A stretch of DNA of 42,002 nucleotides from Pseudomonadota bacterium. GTDB lineage: Bacteria > Pseudomonadota > Gammaproteobacteria > Eutrophobiales > Eutrophobiaceae. The DNA is taken from contig JADFPU010000003.1 in assembly GCA_022562175.1 (NCBI GenBank), positions 2,608-44,609 on the forward strand, written 5' to 3'. Position numbers and translations under genes: made by a program. Shown piece by piece: positions 26,795 to 33,772 of the stretch. How positions within the stretch are numbered: the first letter of the stretch is position 1; every line of letters begins with the position of its first letter. The notes beneath the pieces are model-generated. The model did not search any database. It was not told where the DNA came from and saw nothing but the letters and a program-made list of their open reading frames with translations.

Positions 26795-28123
26795 TCATTC
26801 ATCATATATATAACGTATACTAACATCGGTGGTTTCTACCGGTTTGCCATTCTCAAGACGGGGCCGGAATCGCGTTAATTTTACACTCTTTTTAGCCCTG
26901 CGCTGCAGTGACGCATCATCAGCAGGATCCGATTCAATGATCTGTATATTCCTTGCACGTCCTGTTTTAGTGACATTGAAGGAGACCAGGACGGACGGCT
27001 TATTTTTATTATCTTGCTTGTTTTTGTATGGCAAGGGTAACTGTATGGCCGGTAATGTTCTGGGTCGTGCGAACAGCTTGTCGATATCCAGCGTGTCCGT
27101 TTGATGTTCACTCAGGAATGCATAAGCCTGTTGGTAATTCATCATCGCAGTAGTTCTTTTGTTGAAAAGCTGATGCCAGTCACCCAGATGGATCAATGCT
27201 AATGCATGCGAGTCAGAGGGTAGTTGCGGGTTGCTTTCATAAATATCAATAATCCGTGTCATGGCACGTTTGCCAGTCCGGTAGCTATTTGCTAATAAGT
27301 TTTGCTGCACTATCTCCTGTTCGCTCAAACGCCGTCGATGCCGGTTGCCAGTAAAACTTGAACGTATATCGTCACTATTTTCAAGGTTGCTTGCATAGGC
27401 GGCCATTTGGTAATTGATTAAGGCAATGGCGTAAAGCGGGTCGATTAAACGCGGATCGAACTGACCGTAATGTGTTTCGATGATAGCCACGGCATTTTTG
27501 TATAGCGCATTAGCGTCCAGCAGATGTCTGAACAGTAATTCGTCGGATTGCAACTGATAGGCATTGATGTGCCAACGTCCAAGTCTATCGATAATCGGTA
27601 GTAAACGCGGATCTTCATTGCCGTAGTTGCGAAGATGCACCCAATAGAGGTAATGATAATTCTTATCCAGCGCCTGCCAGTCTGATAATGCCGTATTTGT
27701 CTCGATAATGAGTTCCAGGATAGGCAGTTGACTGGTATTGTGCAGGCCATTGTTGATGCGGTTGATATGCAGCGATCGCTTTAGAACCTCAATGGCCTGC
27801 TCGTGTTGTCCCTGGTTGCGATACACCAGACCCAGACCCAGCAGCTGCTCGCTCAGTTGATCATGATAGACACCGTGGGTTCTCTGCAGCGCGTCTATCG
27901 TTTGTTGATATTGCGATATGGATCGTCTGGCTTCAGCTGTAATATTGCCGTCCGGGTCAGGTTCGGCAGTCTGTTGCAACGACGCGTCGCTAGCGGAGAC
28001 TGCGGTTGTATCTGCGGATCCGGTTTTTTGTGGAGGCATCTCAGCCGCGTAGGCGGCAAGGCCTGAGATGCATAGCAAACCAGGCAATATGTAAAGGATC
28101 CGATATTTATTCATAAACACCAT
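26795..28123 (-). CDS. Periplasmic TPR protein with TonB C-terminal domain
   Basis: 442 residues and first gene of the operon. The signal peptide (YILPGLLCISGLAAYAAE) is probably cleaved after AYA, so the protein is periplasmic rather than anchored. TPR-like repeats follow (HDQLSEQLLGLGLVYRNQGQHEQAIEVLKRSL and later SHALALIHLGDWHQLFNKRTTAMMNYQQAY). The final 80 residues form a TonB C-terminal domain: VLVSFNVTKTGRARNIQIIESDP, then LTRFRPRLENGKPVETTDVSIRY. TonB-type domains normally contact outer-membrane receptors or envelope partners. Together with an ExbB-like channel and ExbD-like TM helices in the same operon, this gives the three parts of a Ton-like system, rebuilt. Confidence 0.9.
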   Translation of the reverse strand: MVFMNKYRILYILPGLLCISGLAAYAAEMPPQKTGSADTTAVSASDASLQQTAEPDPDGNITAEARRSISQYQQTIDALQRTHGVYHDQLSEQLLGLGLVYRNQGQHEQAIEVLKRSLHINRINNGLHNTSQLPILELIIETNTALSDWQALDKNYHYLYWVHLRNYGNEDPRLLPIIDRLGRWHINAYQLQSDELLFRHLLDANALYKNAVAIIETHYGQFDPRLIDPLYAIALINYQMAAYASNLENSDDIRSSFTGNRHRRRLSEQEIVQQNLLANSYRTGKRAMTRIIDIYESNPQLPSDSHALALIHLGDWHQLFNKRTTAMMNYQQAYAFLSEHQTDTLDIDKLFARPRTLPAIQLPLPYKNKQDNKNKPSVLVSFNVTKTGRARNIQIIESDPADDASLQRRAKKSVKLTRFRPRLENGKPVETTDVSIRYIYDE

Positions 28124-28596
28124 TATCTCAACTTAGCGGCAATCTTGTAATAGTTGCAGCGATGCCTGGGTCGAAATCCACTTTTTTGCTCTTTTTTGCA
28201 TTATTATCCCTCAGTTGGCCCCGAATTTGAGGATTATAGACCGGCTAAAAAGTCCGCGCTTACAACTGATATTGCTGCAGCACACTACATATCAGGCAAG
28301 CACTTGTATTCCGGTAATATATTTGGATTCATCTCTTCAAAAATTGTTCCTCAATATTCGAGCCATGTGCCTGTTATTTCTTTATTCAGCCTGATTTTCA
28401 GGCAGAAAGCGTTTCTATCGGTATAGGCTAAATTCAGGCGCGCATGTAATAATGGGGCAAACTTGTTGCTTCTACTAGAAATAATAGCTAATAAACAGAC
28501 AAATGCTGTTGAGATTTCTCATGCAAAAATGATATATCAGCCGGCATAATCCACACGCAAACAGAAGTGCTTATTTTCCTAACCATGGGACAAGAT
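28124..28596. other. Divergent intergenic region (473 nt)
   Basis: Separates the large minus-strand operon from the plus-strand flavoprotein gene and should hold both promoters. It is AT-rich. I see a perfect hairpin GCCTGA-TTT-TCAGGC at 28389-28403 without a following T-run, so not a typical terminator, and a short direct repeat CTTTTTTGC near 28180-28200. No ORF with a family signature and no clear -35/-10 pair was found. Confidence 0.5.
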
Positions 28597-29976
28597 ATGA
28601 GCGAAATAATTAAAAAACTGCAATCGATTTTAGCTGATGGCGCGGTATTGACCGGCGAGGATGTCTCTGGCAGGGCCGCCAGGATCTGGATGCAGCAAGG
28701 GATTGAGGCCAAGGCCATCGTCCGTCCGTCCAGCACGGCAGAACTGGCGGCAGTCATGAGACTTTGTTATGAAAACGATCAACGCCTGGTTGCCCAGGGC
28801 GGCAGAACCGGCCTGACCGACTCCCATATTACCAGCCGGAGTGAAATCGTGCTGTCACTTGAGCGTATGAACAAGGTTGAGGAGATCGATCCGAACGGCA
28901 GGACGATGACGGTTCAGGCCGGTGTGCCGCTGCAGATCGTGCAGCAACAGGCTGAAAAACTGGGACTACAATTCCCACTGGATCTGGGCGCGCGCGGTTC
29001 CTGTACCATCGGTGGTAATGCCGCAACCAATGCCGGTGGTAATCGGGTCATCCGCTATGGTATGGCGCGCGACAATATCCTTGGTCTGGAGGTTGTTCTG
29101 GCCGACGGTACTGTGCTGACATCACTGAACAAGATGATCAAAAACAATGCCGGTTATGATTTGAAACACTTGTTCATCGGCAGCGAAGGCACGCTTGGGG
29201 TCATCACGCGCCTGGTGTTGCGCTTGCGGGAGGCAGCGAAAAGTCAGGATACGGCGCTGGTTGCTATCGATGAGTTTGCTAAAGTGATCGATTTCCTGAA
29301 ATTTATTGATAGTAATCTGGGTGGCACGCTCAGTGCGTTCGAGGTGATGTGGCAGGAATTCTACCAGGAAGTAACCAGCAAACCGGCAACAAACAAAGCG
29401 CCGCTTGAGCAGGATTCTCCTTATTATGTCCTGGTAGAGTCATTGGGCGCTGATCAGTCTGTCGATACAGAGCGCTTTCAGAACGTTTTGCTACAGGCTT
29501 TGCAGCAGAACCTGTTAACAGACGTAGTGGTCGCAAAATCACAAGCCGAGATCAATGCAATCTGGGCGATACGGGATTCTGTCGATGAGTTACGCCGGCA
29601 TGCGCCGGTATTTATCTTTGATGTGAGCCTGCAAATCAAGTATATGAGTGATTATGTGCAACAGGTCAGACACGGCCTGGACAAGCAATGGCCGGGCAAT
29701 CGCTGTTTTATTTTTGGGCATGTTGGTGATGGCAACCTGCATTATGTCATCGCCGTGGGCGATGGTTCCGTACAAGCGCGCCGTAAGGTAGAGGCATGTG
29801 TCTATGGCCCGTTAGAAAAAATACATGGATCGGTATCGGCTGAACACGGTATCGGTCTCGAAAAGAAGTCTTATCTGTCCATGTGCCGTAGCGAGGCAGA
29901 GATAGCAACAATGCGCCTGTTGAAAAAGGCACTTGACCCAAAAGGCATCCTTAATGTTGGCAAGATCTTTGATTAG
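28597..29976 (+). CDS. FAD-linked 2-hydroxyacid dehydrogenase (D-2-hydroxyglutarate or D-lactate/glycolate type)
   Basis: 459 residues from the chosen ATG (MSEIIKKLQSILADG), where the family N-terminus begins; the track start adds ten residues. Family features: IVRPSSTAELAAVMRLCYE, VAQGGRTGLTDS, PLDLGARGSCTIGGNAATNAGG (FAD-binding PCMH domain), LKHLFIGSEGTLGVITRLVLRL, and the C-terminal metal/substrate region with FGHVGDGNLHY and SAEHGIGLEKK. Members include GlcD, Dld-type D-lactate dehydrogenase and D-2-hydroxyglutarate dehydrogenase. There is no glcEF or Fe-S partner gene, and the ETF and LhgO genes are in the same window, which favours the ETF-linked D-2-hydroxyglutarate type. This is inference; substrate specificity cannot be read by eye. 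Confidence 0.88.
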   Translation: MSEIIKKLQSILADGAVLTGEDVSGRAARIWMQQGIEAKAIVRPSSTAELAAVMRLCYENDQRLVAQGGRTGLTDSHITSRSEIVLSLERMNKVEEIDPNGRTMTVQAGVPLQIVQQQAEKLGLQFPLDLGARGSCTIGGNAATNAGGNRVIRYGMARDNILGLEVVLADGTVLTSLNKMIKNNAGYDLKHLFIGSEGTLGVITRLVLRLREAAKSQDTALVAIDEFAKVIDFLKFIDSNLGGTLSAFEVMWQEFYQEVTSKPATNKAPLEQDSPYYVLVESLGADQSVDTERFQNVLLQALQQNLLTDVVVAKSQAEINAIWAIRDSVDELRRHAPVFIFDVSLQIKYMSDYVQQVRHGLDKQWPGNRCFIFGHVGDGNLHYVIAVGDGSVQARRKVEACVYGPLEKIHGSVSAEHGIGLEKKSYLSMCRSEAEIATMRLLKKALDPKGILNVGKIFD

Positions 29977-30028
29977 GGCCATGCTGATTTCAGACTTAAT
30001 CGCTACAAGACAGGTACCGTTCATCTAG

Positions 30029-30042
30029 ACTTACTGGTAAGT
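30029..30042. promoter_or_regulatory. 14-bp dyad upstream of fadE
   Basis: ACTTACTGGTAAGT has perfect 6-bp arms (ACTTAC/GTAAGT) around TG and lies about 33 nt before the fadE start. It contains CTGGT, a half-site seen in FadR operators, but the other half does not match. Candidate operator for fatty-acid control; weak. Confidence 0.25.
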
Positions 30043-30074
30043 ACTTAATAAACGAAACAGCGAGGCAAGACGCC

Positions 30075-32582
30075 ATGAGTGGTCTAACTGTTATCCTTGT
30101 CTATATTATTGGCGCCACCGCGCTTGCTTATCATAGAGAGAGCCTGAGAACGGCGGCCATTGCAAATACTGTCTTAGTGTTTATTTATTTGCTGTTTGGG
30201 GCCGGTTCATGGATATGGACGATACTGCTGCTTATCAGCGCGCTCATCCTTGCTCTATTGAGCCTTGAAAATTTTCGTCAGGCAAAAATCACCCGACCTG
30301 TATTTGAATGGTATAAGCGTGCGTTACCGGCCATTTCCGAAACGGAACAGGAAGCACTTGATGCCGGTACGGTCTGGTGGGATGGCGAGTTGTTTTCCGG
30401 CAAGCCCGACTGGGACAAATTGTTATCGATCGGCAAGCCGGGCCTGACCGAACAAGAACAGGCATTTATCGACGGACCGCTGGAACAACTCTGTCAGATG
30501 GTGGACAGTTGGAAGATAAATTTTGTCTGGGCTGATATTCCAACCGAGGTTGTTGATTTCATCAAGCAGAATAAATTTCTAGGCATGATTATTCCCCGGC
30601 AATACGGTGGACTGGAATTATCTACTGTTGCCCAAACAGAAGTAATCACCAAGCTGTTTGGTATCAGCAGTGTTGTTGGTAATTTCATTAGCGTACCGAA
30701 TTCACTGGGGCCGGGTGAATTGTTAGTCAAATATGGCACTGATGAGCAAAAGCATCATTACCTGCCGAGACTGGCCAGTGGTGAGGATATTCCCTGTTTT
30801 GCGCTGACTGCACCCCTGGCCGGCTCTGATGCCACCTCGATTCCGGATACCGGTGTGGTCTGCAAGGGACAGTGGCAAGGCGAGCAGATCATCGGTATGC
30901 GACTTAACTTTGATAAGCGCTATATCACGCTGGCGCCGATCACGACCCTGGTCGGTCTGGCGTTCAAGCTGAAAGATCCTGACCATCTGATTGGCAATAT
31001 CGACGACTATGGAATCACCTGTGCACTGATCCCCGCTGATATTCCGGGTATGCAACTTGGTAATCGGCACTTACCGATGGGCGATCCATTTATGAATGGT
31101 CCGGTACGCGGTAAGGATATATTTGTGCCACTTGATTTTATTATCGGTGGCAAGGAAATGGCCGGTAAGGGTTGGCGCATGCTGGTGAACTGCCTGTCGG
31201 TCGGTCGCGTGGTGGCATTGCCCTCCGTGTCAAATTGCCTGGCCAAACGTGCCCTGGCCGGTTGCAGTGCCTATAGCCGGATACGTCGTCAATTCAATAT
31301 GCCTATTGCCGAGTTTGAAGGGATCCAGAAACCACTCGCCCGTATTGCGGGATTTAGTTACATCATCAATGCTGCACGTCTGCACACCGCACAGGCTGTT
31401 GATATGGGCTCCAAACCGTCCGTGCCATCCGCGATACTGAAATATCATTGCACCGAGATGGCCCGGCAGATCAGTATAGATGCCACTGATATACATGGCG
31501 GCAAGGCCATCATGAAAGGTCCGAAGAATTATCTTGCGTTCGCTTACGAATCGATGCCAGTCGCGATCACTGTCGAGGGCGCCAACATCATGACTCGCAG
31601 TCTGATGATCTTTGGTCAGGGGGTGACGCGTTGTCATCCTTATGTGTTAAAGGAAATGAATATTGCCAAACAGGACACATCAGACCAGACCATAGCGGAA
31701 TTCGACGATGCCTTTTTTAATCATATTGGATTTACCTGTACCAATGCAGCCCATGCGCTGGTTTATGGTCTTAGCGGTTCATTGTTTTCCCCGGCGCCGG
31801 CCGGCTCACCGATGAAACGTTATTTTCAACACGTAAACAGGCTAAGTGCCGCATTTGCGCTCATAACGGATGCTGCCATGATCACCATGCAGTCCTCATT
31901 AAAACGCCGCGAGATGATCTCCGCCCGGCTGGGTGATTTATTGAGCATGTTGTATCTGATCAGCATGGTATTGAAACACTATGAGGATGATGGCTGCCCG
32001 GCAGATGATCTACCGTTGGCTGAATGGTCGTGCCAATATCTGCTCAACTGTTATCAACAGGCGATGCATGAGCTGCTGCAAAACTTTCCCAGCCAGCTCG
32101 TTGCAGTACAGATGCGCCTGCTTATCTTTCCTGTAGGGCAATGGTTCAATAAACCTTCTGATAAGCTTGAAACCCGGATTGCAAACCTGGTGACCACAGA
32201 CACAGAGACTCGCAGGCGACTTATTGCCGGTATCTATATAACAGCTGCCGACAACAATCCGTTAGGCCGCTTGAACGATGTTTTTATGGAAACTGCCGAA
32301 GTTGCCCCGCTGGAGAAGAAACTGCGTGATGCTGTTAAGGCCGGCAAACTTGAACGTCTACTCGGCGTTGAACTGATCGATGCCGCCGAGCAAGCAGAGC
32401 TATTATCTAAAGAGGAAGCTAAGCAACTAGGTGAATATCATGCCCGTGTGATGGATATCATCAATGTTGATGAATTCCCCTACGATGGATTTGCCAGAGA
32501 AGCCCTGCCCGGGAAAACGCAAACAAGGAAGCGCAAGACCCGGGCAAGGAAAAAAACCGGTAAGGCTACTGCTAAAGACTAA
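30075..32582 (+). CDS. fadE: Long-chain acyl-CoA dehydrogenase, FadE type
   Basis: First step of beta-oxidation: forms trans-2-enoyl-CoA and passes electrons to ETF. The 835-residue length and the two N-terminal hydrophobic helices (residues 1-60) are features of gammaproteobacterial FadE, not of the 380-residue family members. Recognisable stretches: KPGLTEQEQAFIDGPLEQL, MIIPRQYGGLELS, FALTAPLAGSDATSIPDTG, and the C-terminal VEGANIMTRSLMIFGQG. The tail after residue 800 is Lys/Arg-rich (TRKRKTRARKKTG), which may bind nucleic acid or membrane lipid or be simple drift. Ribosome site GAGG precedes the ATG by about 9 nt. Confidence 0.96.
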   Translation: MSGLTVILVYIIGATALAYHRESLRTAAIANTVLVFIYLLFGAGSWIWTILLLISALILALLSLENFRQAKITRPVFEWYKRALPAISETEQEALDAGTVWWDGELFSGKPDWDKLLSIGKPGLTEQEQAFIDGPLEQLCQMVDSWKINFVWADIPTEVVDFIKQNKFLGMIIPRQYGGLELSTVAQTEVITKLFGISSVVGNFISVPNSLGPGELLVKYGTDEQKHHYLPRLASGEDIPCFALTAPLAGSDATSIPDTGVVCKGQWQGEQIIGMRLNFDKRYITLAPITTLVGLAFKLKDPDHLIGNIDDYGITCALIPADIPGMQLGNRHLPMGDPFMNGPVRGKDIFVPLDFIIGGKEMAGKGWRMLVNCLSVGRVVALPSVSNCLAKRALAGCSAYSRIRRQFNMPIAEFEGIQKPLARIAGFSYIINAARLHTAQAVDMGSKPSVPSAILKYHCTEMARQISIDATDIHGGKAIMKGPKNYLAFAYESMPVAITVEGANIMTRSLMIFGQGVTRCHPYVLKEMNIAKQDTSDQTIAEFDDAFFNHIGFTCTNAAHALVYGLSGSLFSPAPAGSPMKRYFQHVNRLSAAFALITDAAMITMQSSLKRREMISARLGDLLSMLYLISMVLKHYEDDGCPADDLPLAEWSCQYLLNCYQQAMHELLQNFPSQLVAVQMRLLIFPVGQWFNKPSDKLETRIANLVTTDTETRRRLIAGIYITAADNNPLGRLNDVFMETAEVAPLEKKLRDAVKAGKLERLLGVELIDAAEQAELLSKEEAKQLGEYHARVMDIINVDEFPYDGFAREALPGKTQTRKRKTRARKKTGKATAKD

Positions 32583-32598
32583 CCCTGTATTCTGATAA

Positions 32599-33684
32599 AT
32601 GTTTCGTGTGGCGTCAGGCATTATTATTATACTCTCCTTGTTGCTGCCGCCATACCTGGCAGTCTGGCTGGCAGGACATGAGCTGTCACTTTATTTAAAT
32701 TTTCCGTTTATCACGCCGCCTGCACAGCATGAAGCGTTTTCATGGTCCGTCTGGTGGTTGATGGTGATATTTGTCTTCGTCGTCTCTCTACCCTTCCTGG
32801 TGCATGCATTGCGCGTCACGATTAAAATAAAACCATCTCAAAAGGATTATTATTTTCCCGTTTGGGGTATTGTTGCATTTATCCTGTTAATCGTTTTCTG
32901 GATCCTGGCCTGGAACCGTTTTACCTGGTTTGCATCGTTACAAGTATATACGTTTACTCCACTCTGGTTATGCTACATTGTAATCGTTAATGCCATCACA
33001 ACTTATCGAAAAGGCCATTGCCTTCTCGTCAAACAACCCTCTTACCTGCTTGGCCTGTTTATCCTGAGTAGTATCTTCTGGTGGTATTACGAATACTTGA
33101 ATGGATTTATAAAAAACTGGTATTACGTCGGTATCGATCAACTCACAACCACCGAATACGTTTTCCATTCCACACTTGCCTACGCCACGGTTTTACCTGC
33201 CGTCATAAGTACCATTGAATTATTAAATACCTTGCCTCGACTTAATCAGCCTTTTACAAAATTCCGGGCATGGCAACTGCCAAATCCAAAAGCCTGGGCA
33301 ATAGCAAACTGGATTGGCGGATGTGTCGTGTTGGGCATGGCCGTAACGTATCCGGAACAATTATTTATGCTCGTCTGGATAGCCCCCCTGTTCATCATCG
33401 TTGGCGCACGTACTATGCTGGGTCAACCAACATTGTATTCATCACTGGCAAAACGTGACTGGCGATCGGTTGTTCTACCCGCGACTGCTGCATTGATATG
33501 TGGTTTTTTCTGGGAACTGTGGAATTCACAAAGTTTTGCCCACTGGCAATACAACATCCCCTATGTTGACAGGTTCCTCCTGTTTGAGATGCCTGCAATC
33601 GGTTATGCAGGTTATCTGCCCTTTGGCCTGGTCTGTCTTGCCATTGCCGAGTTATTGCCCGATACAGATCGACTCTTCAGGTAG
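32599..33684 (+). CDS. Uncharacterised polytopic membrane protein
   Basis: 361 residues with about ten hydrophobic segments and many aromatic residues. It begins 16 nt after fadE and may be cotranscribed with it. I recognise no named family. The C-terminal block (GFFWELWN, HWQYNIPYVDRFLLFEMPAIGYAGYLPFGL) is striking: it is polar-aromatic, probably conserved, and suggests a cofactor- or lipid-binding site between the last two helices. It is followed on the same strand by prsT. A role in envelope lipid or polysaccharide assembly would fit the neighbour but is a guess. Confidence 0.82.
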   Translation: MFRVASGIIIILSLLLPPYLAVWLAGHELSLYLNFPFITPPAQHEAFSWSVWWLMVIFVFVVSLPFLVHALRVTIKIKPSQKDYYFPVWGIVAFILLIVFWILAWNRFTWFASLQVYTFTPLWLCYIVIVNAITTYRKGHCLLVKQPSYLLGLFILSSIFWWYYEYLNGFIKNWYYVGIDQLTTTEYVFHSTLAYATVLPAVISTIELLNTLPRLNQPFTKFRAWQLPNPKAWAIANWIGGCVVLGMAVTYPEQLFMLVWIAPLFIIVGARTMLGQPTLYSSLAKRDWRSVVLPATAALICGFFWELWNSQSFAHWQYNIPYVDRFLLFEMPAIGYAGYLPFGLVCLAIAELLPDTDRLFR

Positions 33685-33772
33685 GGGCCCAGGAACAGGG
33701 GGCTTTGGGTTGACTTGAACCGCCGACCTCAGCAATATGAATCTAGGTTCATATATTGAAATACAATTAAGG

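Noticed and set aside
14846-28123. Zorya-type anti-phage defence system
   Set aside because: A MotA/ExbB-like channel is present, but there is no OmpA/MotB-type ZorB, no ZorC/ZorD or ZorE-like protein; the partners are VWA, PEGA, TPR and lipoproteins.
28389-28403. Rho-independent terminator at GCCTGA-TTT-TCAGGC
   Set aside because: Short stem and no T-run on either strand; it lies in a divergent promoter region.
33690-33745. tRNA gene remnant (GGGTTGACTTGAACCGCCGACC resembles a reversed T-arm)
   Set aside because: On the minus strand the T-stem pairs at only three of five positions, and no acceptor, D or anticodon arms are found.
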